In this document: positions 54,071 to 64,000 of the stretch, in pieces | Numbering within the stretch: the first letter of the stretch is position 1 | How the letters are laid out: the number at the start of each line of letters is the position of its first letter | NCBI GenBank assembly: GCA_963575645.1 | Contig: OY754464.1 | Span: 32,627,501 to 32,691,500, forward strand | Length of the DNA stretch: 64,000 nt | DNA from: Xanthostigma xanthostigma | Lineage: Eukaryota; Arthropoda; Insecta; Raphidioptera; Raphidiidae | Reading direction: 5' to 3' | Notes under the pieces: model-generated | Seen by the model: the letters and a program-made list of their open reading frames with translations, nothing else | Told to the model about the DNA's origin: nothing | Databases searched by the model: none | Made by a program: the position numbers and the translations under genes

Positions 54071-56578
54071 TTACTGGTTATGAGTTATTGTTAAATAACA
54101 TTTCATGAATGTGTCATCATAATCTGTATTCTCTTCAGGTAAATTATAATATATAACTTCACTTGTCTTACTGTCGTCTTCATTATTATTGTCACTAGCC
54201 GGATGATACAATTTCTTCGGTCTTCCAACCGATCCGGAACGCAATAATATTGGTCGTCCCCTTCCACGTTTCGGCGGTTGAATTACTGGTAAAGACGTAT
54301 TTTGTCTACTTTCAGTCGGCTCAACCTCGTCAAATCTCAATATTTTTTCTGTCTCTTCCTCAAACTCCTGGTATTCCTCATCAAAAGCTGATTCATTTAA
54401 AAATTTAACATCACGACTCACTATTACTTTTTGTGATTTCGGTAACCATATTCGATATGCTTTCGATTCGTTTGAATAGCCTATAAAAATACCGTCTTCT
54501 GATCTTGAATCAAATTTAGATTTTTGAGGATTTTTGTCCAAAACGAAACATTTTGAACCAAAAATTTTAAAATATATAACTGTGGGAATTTTCCCCTTCC
54601 ACAACATGTAGGGTGTTTGCCCTTCTAATGGCTTAGTTGCGCACCGATTTCTCACGTAACACGCTGTATTTACTGCCTCTGCCCAAAACACCGGAGGAAC
54701 ATTTGCTTGTCGCATCATACATCTAGCCATTTCGACCAATGTTCTATTTTTCCTCTCTGCCACACCGTTTTGCTGAGGAGTATACGGTGTCGATAACCGT
54801 CTCGCGATACCGTTTTGTTCTAAAAAGTTATCAAACTCCTTATTGCAATACTCCCTTCCATTGTCCGATTGTAGTGCTTTTATTTTTCTTCCCGTTAGTG
54901 TCTCAACAGCAGCTTTATACTTTGTAAAAGCATTTAAAACATCACTTTTGTTTTTTATAAAAAATATCTCACACCAACGTGACTTATCATCAATAAAAGT
55001 TACGAAATATTTGGCACCAGAATGAGATGCAGTTCTCATCGGGCCACATACGTCTGAATGCACTATTTCTAACAAGTCTTTTGTACGATTGTTTTCACTT
55101 TTCGGAAATGGAATTCTAGTTTGCTTTTCACGAATACATACTCCGCATTTTATCATTATCTGATCACTTTTCAGCTTTAAACCGTGTACAACACCGCTTT
55201 TCGCCATGTCTTTTATATCTCGCTCATTTAAATGTCCAAACTTGTAATGCCACTCGTCAATTTCACTCTTCGTATGACTCACTGAGATCACTATGTTGTT
55301 TTCTTTATATTTTATAGGATTCTTTATTTCCTTCTGCACATAATATAAATTTCCTACTCTGTTCGCTCGAAAAATTATATTTCCGTTTTTATCAATCACT
55401 ACAGCGTCTTTTGCTCGAAAATTTACTTCGTAACCGTGATCAGTGATTTTTGATACTGATAACAAATTTGTACGTAAATCTGAAACGTAATATACTTTTT
55501 CAAAATTTACATTCGTCTCATTTTTACCATTACTTACGAACATTCGTACATTTCCAACACCGCTTATAGTCGTTGAATCATTATTCGCTAAATTCAATGT
55601 TTTGTTAACATTTTCTATTTTTTCGAATCTTGTCTTTTCAGTACACATGTGTGCAGTACATCCGCTGTCCAAACACCAGTTCTGAGCATTAACATTTTCA
55701 CAATTAAACATCACTTCTTCAGCTGTGTTTAACATCGCTGTGTTTCTGCACTTGCTGTCCAAACTCTGCACTGATTCATTGTCATTTTCTTCCACTTGTC
55801 GTGCGCTTGCTTGTGTATTCACCGGATATCTTGCCATACACTTTTTGGCAATATGACCTATTTTTCCACAACGAAAACATTTTCTTTGTCCCGCATTCGT
55901 CTGACTTCCGGTTCGATTTCCCGAATCTTCACAATTTTCTTGTGGAATTCTTTTATTTTGACGAAAATGTGTCCTCTTTGCATACATAACATTTTGCTCT
56001 TCGCTGTTGCTGCTCATTCTACGTGATTGGAATTCCTCTAAAATTTTCACACGTAATATTTCAGGCTCTGGTAACTCGTCACGTGTTTCAATGGCGCAAC
56101 GAAAATTTTCAAATGATTCTGGCAAACTGTATAACAATAAAATAGCTAATACCTCATCATTAATCAATATTCCAATTTCTTTCAATTTGGCAACCGCTTC
56201 GAAAAATTCCGTTAAATGTGTCCGAACATCTTCACCTTCTTTTAACCGTGACAAAATTATTTTTTTCAATAAAGTCGCTTTTCGCGCCGGTCCCTTTGAT
56301 TGAAATGTTGACTCTATTTTTAGCCAAATTTCTCTTGAAGTTGTCAATCCACGAATCACATTAAGCTCTGAAGTAGATATTGACAACACAATATCCGCTT
56401 TTGCTTTAGCATCTTTGTTTGACCATCCTCTGATTTCCAGATCTCCAGTCAATGGCTTTTTTACCGTACCATTTACATAGGCCCACACGTCGTTTTTCAC
56501 TAATATGGCCTCCATTTGAATTTTCCATGTATCGTAATTTTCCGCATTTAGTGGTTCGATTCTCATAAATGCTGACAT
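54071..56578 (-). CDS. Ty1/copia gag-protease-integrase polyprotein, RT-less, 835 aa
   Basis: Intact frame starting at the first methionine, 173 bp inside the 5' LTR. Residues 1-190 form a UBN2-type Gag (start MRIEPLNAENYDTWK). A CCHC zinc knuckle lies at C234-C247 (CFRCGKIGHIAKKC). The aspartic protease active site is D304-S-G. The integrase zinc-binding HHCC is H444, H449, C478 and C481. The integrase core has D509 (HSDVCGP), D572 (SDNGREY) and E608, 35 residues after D572. The copia-type GVAERKNRT and FGSKCFVLDK regions and a proline- and lysine-rich tail follow. Gag forms particles, protease matures them, and integrase inserts cDNA. Normal copia polyproteins of about 1,400 residues continue into reverse transcriptase and RNase H. 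Here the frame ends at 54071 and the reverse transcriptase is deleted. All catalytic residues present look intact. Confidence 0.95.
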   Translation of the reverse strand: MSAFMRIEPLNAENYDTWKIQMEAILVKNDVWAYVNGTVKKPLTGDLEIRGWSNKDAKAKADIVLSISTSELNVIRGLTTSREIWLKIESTFQSKGPARKATLLKKIILSRLKEGEDVRTHLTEFFEAVAKLKEIGILINDEVLAILLLYSLPESFENFRCAIETRDELPEPEILRVKILEEFQSRRMSSNSEEQNVMYAKRTHFRQNKRIPQENCEDSGNRTGSQTNAGQRKCFRCGKIGHIAKKCMARYPVNTQASARQVEENDNESVQSLDSKCRNTAMLNTAEEVMFNCENVNAQNWCLDSGCTAHMCTEKTRFEKIENVNKTLNLANNDSTTISGVGNVRMFVSNGKNETNVNFEKVYYVSDLRTNLLSVSKITDHGYEVNFRAKDAVVIDKNGNIIFRANRVGNLYYVQKEIKNPIKYKENNIVISVSHTKSEIDEWHYKFGHLNERDIKDMAKSGVVHGLKLKSDQIMIKCGVCIREKQTRIPFPKSENNRTKDLLEIVHSDVCGPMRTASHSGAKYFVTFIDDKSRWCEIFFIKNKSDVLNAFTKYKAAVETLTGRKIKALQSDNGREYCNKEFDNFLEQNGIARRLSTPYTPQQNGVAERKNRTLVEMARCMMRQANVPPVFWAEAVNTACYVRNRCATKPLEGQTPYMLWKGKIPTVIYFKIFGSKCFVLDKNPQKSKFDSRSEDGIFIGYSNESKAYRIWLPKSQKVIVSRDVKFLNESAFDEEYQEFEEETEKILRFDEVEPTESRQNTSLPVIQPPKRGRGRPILLRSGSVGRPKKLYHPASDNNNEDDSKTSEVIYYNLPEENTDYDDTFMKCYLTITHNQ

Positions 56579-56714
56579 TTTTCCTTTTTAAATTTTATCT
56601 CGCAAATACAATTTTCGCTGACTGAGTCTCACACAAAACGGTTTTCCCGTTTATACCACACACACTACGCGATCAAAGGTGCCCAATTTTTCTCGTGATT
56701 TTTTCACGATTTTT

Positions 56715-56751
56715 TCTCGACATCACCTGAGTCTATTCTGAGCCCATAACC
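56715..56751 (-). promoter_or_regulatory. Primer binding site (copia half-tRNA type)
   Basis: In element sense the bases directly after the 5' LTR read GGTTATGGGCTCAGAATAG. This agrees in its first part with the classical copia primer site complementary to an internal stretch of initiator Met-tRNA (GGTTATGGGC). Confidence 0.8.
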
Positions 56752-56953
56752 TGTTAGCAAGTTAAATAACGCAATGAATAACTCTAAGGTACGTATCAGA
56801 TATTTATTATATGAATATATGTCACTTTATAATAATACAGATCTATGAGCAGAATTTCGCGTTTTCACTTTGTTGTGGTCACTTCTAGACTACTTCCATA
56901 GTTACATTACTTATACTGTTTATAATAGCAGTGGCTACTTCGTATCTTCAACA
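56752..56953 (-). repeat. Copia 5' LTR, 202 bp
   Basis: TG...CA termini in both directions; identical by eye to the other LTR apart from the MITE. ATTCC follows it. It would drive transcription of the minus-strand ORF. Confidence 0.95.
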
Positions 56954-56958
56954 ATTCC

Positions 56959-57484
56959 AACAAAATATTTTATTTTCAGGCAATTCAAGTTCCAAAAGTA
57001 AAAAAATTCTGATAATAGATAGGGTTTATTTCTAGATTTTTATAGGATAATAAATTGAACAAAAAATCGTGGAAATTCTCCGTTGTAGTTTTTCAACTAA
57101 GGAAAGAAAAATTATAGCTCCATAACTGATATTATCTGCCATTTTATATTTCACAAAGTAACTTCTCTCAACTTAGTACATACTAATATAATTAATTATT
57201 ATCATTTATCGTAACAAAATTGAATATTATTTTTTTCTCATGGCCTAACAGATAAAAATCTGAACGTTCCAGCAAATGTCACGGTATTTTTATATTGAAT
57301 TAAATTGGTAGCAATTAAATACTTCAATATATTTTTTCTACAACGTAAAGCAGCCCAATTTAATCGAGTGATCTTTAAGAATATTGAAAAAACTACTTTC
57401 TCTACTTTTAAGCGTAACTTTGACCTAAAAACTGAGTGAAATTTTAATAATTTTACATGTATGTCATTGTATGTAAATACTATA
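56959..57484. other. No gene seen
   Basis: AT-rich. The 87-codon minus frame at 57238-57501 is not recognisable. Confidence 0.4.
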
Positions 57485-58545
57485 TAAAAAATTCCAGCCA
57501 ATTGGGCGACGGAACCATTCCAACTTAAAAAATATTGACATTTGATATAATATAATAAAGAAAAAAAATCTGTTATCGCGTGCCATGACGCGGGTAACGG
57601 CTAGTATTAAATATGATGATATTTTCTACTCGTTATTATGTTACACGTCATGTAAAATTAATCAAAGTTATGCTTCACTCATAAAACTGCATTTCTTAGG
57701 AATTTAATAAAATTGAAGTATAAGGTTAATAAAACTGCCTTAAATTTAATTTAAATAAATGAAATTTTTTCACCGTCTGTAAAACGAGATATTAACATTC
57801 AAAATATTCCAGAATATCTCGAAAACGGTTCTTAGTATATTATTTTTTAAAAACTAATGCATTGTAATTTCAAAAATCGTAAATTTTTTGTAAAAACTCT
57901 CAATTTTTCTACCGGTTTGTTAAAAAAGTTGGATATTTAAAATAAAAATATTTCTATTGTACTTGCAACTGTAATTGTATAGGTGTGTATCTGTATAAAG
58001 CAGATATATTGTGCACAGTCTTACTAAATAAAATTCGTTACCACGGAGAACCTCTAACTTTTGTTATTTATTATTAAGCTATACTTTTGTCTACGACTGT
58101 CGCGAGTGAACTACCTTAACTAATTTCTTTCTAATAGATATACAGAATAAAAGAACAACTGTTTTTTTTTTAATCTATAATATATTTCCAAAACTATAAA
58201 ATCTAGAAAAACAAATTTTTACATAACTTTCTTGAAAATTAAATAGAATTATAAACCGTTATGAAAAGTACACCATTATTACATAAAAAAACAACGTTAT
58301 AGCATATATATTTTTGCACATGCGTCGATTTTCCCTAAAAACAATAGGGTCTTTATTTTTGCATATCAAACATACTCCCAAAATTTTGTTTCAATCCGCT
58401 CAGCCGTTTGACCTGTATCGTGCTCACAGACAGACTAAAAGACGCACAGATTATTTTCCAAAAATATATTTTTTGGGTTCGGGCGACCTCAAAACGGAAA
58501 AATATTGTAGAACTTTGAAAAAAAATGCTCTAAACTAATACCATT
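57485..58545 (+). repeat. Repeat B, copy 4, with a 440-bp internal insertion
   Basis: The left part (57485-57675: CCAATTGGGCGACGGAACCA, ACACGTCATGTAAAATTAAT) and the right part (58130-58545: AAAAGAACAACTGTTTTTT, ACCTGTATCGTGCTCACAG) match repeat B. The stretch 57680-58120 between them is absent from the other copies. It has no TIR or coding frame I can identify. Confidence 0.78.
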
Positions 58546-60360
58546 GAAATAAATAAATATGATGGAAGTTACGGTCCTGATGGTGGGAAAACGTGTCACC
58601 ACTAAATGGACTTCAGATCGAGGAGCTGAACTGCACAAAGCTTATACAATTTGTATTGTAAAACACATATATCTAACGAAAAAGGAGCTGCCTCCGTCAT
58701 ATCAGACAATTTAATTGGACTTTAATGCCGCAAGAGAAGATTTATCAATGACTATAAAGTTAAAAATTAGTTTTATTTTGTAATTAAAAAAAAAATCTTC
58801 TATAGGCTTTTTGTTGCATATAACTGCTTTTTATGTCTGCATAGCGATCGTAAACTGATTCATTTAACGCCAGTGCTGTAAAGCAGAACAAATCAATGTG
58901 ATCTAAGCAATTCGACAGTAATTTCCAAAAACCACATAAGGCTATCAATACAAATATATGGAAAACAATAGCTTACGCGAGTAGTAATTTTCGTAAACAA
59001 CCTTAATATAAGTGAAGCCTGTTTCACAATCGAACTGTCAAAAATTTTAAAAATGCACTTATTATGATGTGAAAATCAGTTATAGGGGATACTTTCACAC
59101 AATGTAGTATCGTTTATGTCAAACGTAATCACTCGCTGAATAACGTTTTTCCATAATGTCACATCTCGTTCATCACGTTCTAGATACATAAACAACTATT
59201 CTCTTTTCTATAACGTTTAAAAGGGCAGACCACTCGATTAATTTAATGAAATGTGGTTACAGTGAGTGTCTCAAGCTTTTAAACGTTATGTATGACATTT
59301 TTTTTAGTTTTTGAAACTATAAATTTTATTAAATCCTACTTACCTGATTTCACGACTTGTTTACAAAATTCATATTGAAAACATTGATTGATTGATCTAC
59401 AAAATTAGTGTTTATTTCTGAAGTGATAATTTTAGCTTTTTATTGATTACAAGTCTTTGTCATTCAAAATTTACTATTATTCGTGTCTTATTCCAACTGT
59501 TTAATTTAGGCGAACATTCTGAACACTTGCACATGTTCTAATCCACTGGTTTAGCATTGGGTATATGGGTTTTTCTTCTTCGTTTTCTTTCTGCGTTTAA
59601 AGTAAACCGATCATATTATGATTGTCTCTAAAATGTTATTATCAGAAAAATATCGCTAAATTATGAAGTAATTATTCTCCAAGATAAATGAAAAGGCATG
59701 TGATAAAGTGTCCCAGTTAAAAATGTTAAATACTAGAAGCGGTCGAAACTGAGTCAAAAATCAGACTGGTCGGTCTCTGATTCCTATATGCCTATACTTA
59801 TAAAGTCTATTATATTATGATTCTAATGATTTTTTATCATAATGTCAAAATTTCTATACGACAAGAAAAAGAAAATTGAATCAGTTATGCAAATTGTGGT
59901 TTAGAGGAAACAAAAGAAAAATACATTATTATAATGAAAATGACATTTTTTATCAACAAAATATTTAATAAAAGTCACCCTCCTACTGAGAAAGAAATAA
60001 AGAAAAAGAAATTATGTCTGCGTAAAGAAGGTTTTATTGCATTTTTTTACACTTTAGCAGTGATTTAATATAGTCCCATTGGAACAGAATATTAAAAAAA
60101 GAAGTAAGGGCATATCACTTCTAAAGAATATTGTTTTAAAATATATGAGTATATTTTAAGTAAAACACATAATAGAGTTTTTTTTATGTTATGTCACATT
60201 AAATCTTGATTATTATTAAAAACTGTATATTTTATTTTTAAAAAAATGTGAACACTTAAATATGAGTATATACAATTTTAAAAAACATAAAAATTATACT
60301 ACTTGATTTATATGCGAACAACAAATTGATCAATTTTTATTATTTATTATTATTACAATC
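58546..60360. other. No gene recognised
   Basis: Long AT-rich interval, unique-looking, with no supportable frame or repeat. Confidence 0.4.
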
Positions 60361-60361
60361 T

Positions 60362-60637
60362 TTAATAATATATAAAGCTGAAGAGTTTGTTTGGTTGAAC
60401 CCGCTAATCTCAGGTTCGAATAAATTTTTTTTTTCTTTGTTTGGTAGTCCATTTATCCAGGAAGGCTATAGGCTATATAATATCACGCTACGACCAATAG
60501 GAGCGGAGCATCAATGAAAAATGTTGCAAAATATAACTCTCAATTTGTCCGTCCGACAAAAACTTTTGAACGGTACCTAACTACGATCATCATCAAATTT
60601 GCACACAACATTCATCTCGGTAAATGAAGATGAACGT
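60362..60637 (+). repeat. Repeat A, copy 2, truncated
   Basis: Matches 12131-12405 (AATATATAAAGCTGAAGAGT, CGACCAATAGGAGCGGAGCA, ACATTCATCTCGGTAAATGA). It stops at GATGAACGTG, where a repeat B fragment begins. Confidence 0.75.
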
Positions 60638-60698
60638 GTCAAATGTCAATATTTTTGAAACTGGAAAGATCTCGTCGCTTAACAATTATCTGGAGTTT
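60637..60698 (-). repeat. Repeat B, 5' fragment, inverted and degenerate
   Basis: TCAAATGTCAATATTTTTGA and CTCGTCGCTTAACAATT resemble the reverse complement of the repeat B left end. Confidence 0.5.
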
Positions 60699-60699
60699 T

Positions 60700-61945
60700 C
60701 AAAATCTTCTTTAATGCATTATAAACACTATAATATCAATTTACAAACAACTGAATTTTAGTTTACATGGACAACACTGATTTTGAAATTTGTAGATGTA
60801 GGTAGATTTTTTTTGTACAACACGTATAAAAAACATAAATCATTGTAGAAAATGAATATCACAAAAGTGACAACATATCACTGCGGGGTTAATAGTTTCC
60901 TAATATGAATAACTTATAATAATAAATCCATAAAATAACATACAACCTCCTACTTAATTAAAACTTTCAAACTAATAGATTTACCCGTCAAATAAAATAA
61001 ATAATAAAATATAACATTTTATGACTATTGCTGTAGTAACAATAAAATCTATCCGGCAGAGAGCATCCTGTCTCCTCTTTCCAGCAAATAAAATAGTTTA
61101 ACATCGGATCCTTCCAGTTTGTAAAAAAAATACCGGAAGTATTAGATCACTTGTTAAGAAATGTAAAATTTTAACTTATATAATATTTGTGATTCCATGT
61201 TAATGCTACTAACATAGAATTGCTGACAATTTGATAAAGATAAATTTTTAAAATTTTACATAAAATTGTATAAAAACGTTTGATTTCTTCATAAAATTCT
61301 TAATTTTCAATAGGTTAATATAGTTTCTAATAATAAAGCAGATATTTTATAGGGTGTAGTGCAAAAATGCTTTTTTAACAGTTTACTCATAAAACAACAT
61401 GTAATTTTCACGCATATTCGATAATGCTTTTAGCTTTGATTGCATATAATATATTCTTAGATTTAAAAAACATGGTTTCGGGTATTTATGAAAATAAATT
61501 TAAAATTTAAGACAAAAACTTGAAACGCGTTTTTCTGGAAACTATATTTGCGAAGTCTGTGACCACTGAAATTAAAGAACCACTTGATGGATTTAAATGA
61601 ATTTTTTACAGCTCATTGAAGGCATAAAAACAAGGACTCGATGAAAGGATTTTTGTTTTGGTTGAAAATTTCGGCTTTTATAACAATCTGTCCTTGCAAA
61701 TTCGAGTGTAAGCTTTTAGATGCCGCCGTTTTATTAAATTTCAAAAAAAAAATCTTCGACTAAGTCCTAGATTTACTATTAAACTAAAGACTTTTCTTTG
61801 TTTTATCGATTTTGGATGAACCAGCATAAAGTTATGATGGCCACCGCAAAGCATTACCTACTTGTGAGAGGGGTCCAACAGATGGCTATAACTTTGACCA
61901 AAATTATTTTTTTTTTAAAATTTAGTGAAGTCAAATTGAAATACT
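60700..61945. other. No gene seen
   Basis: AT-rich. The last 300 bp before the palindrome (GTCCAACAGATGGCTATAAC) looks repeat-like, but no partner was found. Confidence 0.4.
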
Positions 61946-61947
61946 AT

Positions 61948-63156
61948 TATTCAAAGCAATGGCACGTCAATCCGGTGTCGGAGAGGCAACCGGATGGCGA
62001 GTGGTAATCTGGGCCTATGAGTGGTGCAGAACCCCCTGGTAGCGGCCAAAGTGACCCCAAATGGACGGGGGCGGCGATATGGGGGTGGGGCAAAATCGAA
62101 AAATGTTTGAAAAGGCAACCGGATAAAAATGCGGTTGCTTTGAAGGAAATACCCTAATTATATAATAAATTTTTTTTGCCATCCGAAACACGTGGGCCGT
62201 TTTTGCACTAGCGAATAAAAAAAAAATAAAAAAAAAACTGAAAAGGCAACCGCTTCAAAATTAGTGAGCATACTTATTGACACCACCAAACGTTGGAAAA
62301 AAATTGCCATCCGATCCTGATGGGCAGTTTCGGAGAAACAACCCCTCAAAGTCGCCGAAAAACCCTTTTTTTCGATTTTTTCAACAATAAGTAAAAAAAA
62401 CACACTAAAAATTGTTCAAATCGGATGGCATTCGAAATTTATACTGTCCTAAGTACAAATAATAGTGTGTATCAATGCCATCCGATTTCGATTAAATTTA
62501 CCCCTATTTAGCCACCTCCCAAACTCATGAAAATAACAATTTTATGCAGCGTATGGCATTATTTTTATTGTTATTGAGTTTTGGGGGTTGGTTAAATAGG
62601 GGTAAATTTAATCAAAATCAGATGGCATTGATACACACTATTATTTGTACTTAGGACAGTATAAATTTCGAATGCCATCCGATTTGAACAATTTTTAGTG
62701 TGTTTTTTTTACTTATTGTTGAAAAAATCGAAAAAAAGGGTTTTTCGGCGACTTTGAGGGGTTGTTTCTCCGAAACTGCCCATCAGGATCGGATGGCAAT
62801 TTTTTTCCAACGTTTGGTGGTGTCAATAAGTATGCTCACTAATTTTGAAGCGGTTGCCTTTTCAGTTTTTTTTTTTATTTTTTTTTTATTCGCTAGTGCA
62901 AAAACGGCCCACGTGTTTCGGATGGCAAAAAAAATTTATTATATAATTAGGGTATTTCCTTCAAAGCAACCGCATTTTTATCCGGTTGCCTTTTCAAACA
63001 TTTTTCGATTTTGCCCCACCCCCATATCGCCGCCCCCGTCCATTTGGGGTCACTTTGGCCGCTACCAGGGGGTTCTGCATTACTCATAGGCCCAGATTAC
63101 CACTCGCCATCCGGTTGCCTCTCCGACACCGGATTGACGTGCCATTGCTTTGAATA
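61948..63156. repeat. 1.2-kb palindrome (arms about 592 bp)
   Basis: 61948-62540 is the reverse complement of about 62568-63156 with very few differences (for example GAGTGGTGCAGAAC versus a partner reading GAGTAATGCAGAAC). The centre is 27 bp. Along the arm the motifs GGCAACCG and GCCATCCG recur (61986, 62116, 62170, 62246, 62304, 62425, 62476, some inverted). Equal frames on the two strands (62158-62403 minus; 62700-63089 plus) are mirror images of non-coding arm text. No transposase. Best read as a foldback element. Confidence 0.92.
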
Positions 63157-64000
63157 TATTAGCTTTATAAAATAAATGAAATTTTGACGAAAAAAATTTT
63201 TTGTTTATTTTTTCATGGCTCTGACTGCCTCTAGCCCCTTAAATAATATAAATAATTCATTCCTCGCCCAAAATGTTTCTGATTTTCAATAATATAAAAA
63301 AACTAAATTAAAAAAAATCATCAAAATCGGAGCTGTTTCGGCAAAGTTCGAAGTAAAAGGCTTCATTGACGCCACTATATATATATGTTATTATTAAATA
63401 TATGATTGAAATAAAATAAGAAAATACATTTTGCTAATGTGATCTCACACTAAATAAATTTCAAACAGCTGTCTTAGAAATCAAATAATGCTATGTAGGA
63501 TATTCGTTCCGAAAATGTTACTCCAGTGGTTTTTACAATTACCATTATTGTCATCTACAATTAACCGTAAACTATGTTGCTTTACAGATTATTTAAACTT
63601 AAAATTCATTTTCTTTTTAGACAATTACAATGTACAAAATATCTGAAAAATATAAAATCAATTATAAATATGTAAATTTAAAATTAAAAAACGTATTTAG
63701 GAAGTGTGAGTCGTCTAAAATGTTACAAATTCTACTGGGGCGTGTTAATGCACTCTTTCTTACTTCATATTAGGTTAATTAATTTTAACATCAATGAGAA
63801 TGTATTCTCTATACAGCTAAAAATCCAGTTGTCTGGGAACAAACGATGGTTGCAGCAATAAGTGTTTTTGACGTAATTTATTTGTAAGTACGCATTATTT
63901 AATACAGTTATACGTTTCACACATGACTCAGTCATTACAATGTTATAATATATCCAATTTGTGCTTACGTAACTGTGTCACTGTCACATAAAACACACGG
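63157..64000. other. No gene seen
   Basis: AT-rich to the window end. 63230-63390 (GACTGCCTCTAGCCCC, ATCGGAGCTGTTTCGGCAAA) has the look of a dispersed repeat. Confidence 0.35.

Larger units (their letters stand above)
52871..56953 (-). mobile_element. Ty1/copia LTR retrotransposon, complete ends, internal deletion
   Basis: Two LTRs that read identical, 5-bp ATTCC target duplication, primer binding site, polypurine tract and an open gag-protease-integrase frame. The internal region is only 2,964 bp because reverse transcriptase and most of RNase H are missing. Identical LTRs mean recent insertion. The Harbinger MITE in the 3' LTR came later still. Confidence 0.95.

Noticed and set aside
54739..56303. 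Plus-strand frames of 60-98 codons
   Set aside because: Antisense shadows of the copia polyprotein.
62158..63089. Two reading frames encoding the same protein on opposite strands
   Set aside because: They are mirror images created by the 1.2-kb palindrome. Low-complexity F/I-rich translation, no domain.

Overview
This looks like nuclear DNA of an arthropod, most likely an insect. It is AT-rich with no operon logic. It holds an animal-type Rtf1 retrocopy, tRNA-derived SINEs, and mariner, hAT, PIF/Harbinger, LINE, Penelope-like and Ty1/copia elements, plus the generic dispersed repeats that fill insect genomes. I cannot name the order from sequence alone. I see no intact host protein-coding gene, no rRNA and no convincing functional tRNA gene. 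Almost every reading frame above 60 codons is noise, and the exceptions are transposon proteins or their relics.

Layout. 1-1520: a near-perfect inverted repeat (arms 1-295 and 689-983) with a second inverted pair reaching outward. 1660-2520: a Penelope-like GIY-YIG endonuclease relic hit by a SINE with a 12-bp target duplication. 3660-5640: relics of a Harbinger transposase and two LINE 3' ends, plus a hairpin repeat also found at 21.5 kb. 6955-8001: a decayed processed pseudogene of the Paf1-complex subunit Rtf1. 8.1-14 kb: palindromes, a 167-bp triple tandem repeat, a non-autonomous hAT element with a perfect 8-bp target duplication, the first copy of a TIR-like family (repeat B), and a palindrome carrying hammerhead-like cores between 13-bp direct repeats. 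19.1-20.7 kb: a 5'-truncated LINE split by a 630-bp composite insertion. 22.7-24.9 kb: two more repeat B copies. 28-44 kb: dispersed families C, D, E and N, a Harbinger MITE with transposase remnant, foldbacks and minisatellites. 45.6-46.5 kb: an internally deleted mariner. 48.3-49.4 kb: a foldback with 411-bp arms. 52.9-56.95 kb: a young Ty1/copia element with LTRs that read identical, ATTCC target duplication, an intact 835-codon gag-protease-integrase ORF, no reverse transcriptase, and a Harbinger MITE inside its 3' LTR. 61.95-63.16 kb: a 1.2-kb palindrome. The rest is AT-rich sequence in which I recognise nothing.

The genes do not form a pathway. The window is a stratigraphy of nested insertions whose order can often be read: mobile element, then SINE, hAT or Harbinger inserted into it. 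The points most worth following are the copia element that kept integrase but lost reverse transcriptase, the hammerhead-like cores in Penelope-type termini, the long foldbacks, and a dispersed family whose internal ~80-bp minisatellite has diverged between copies.
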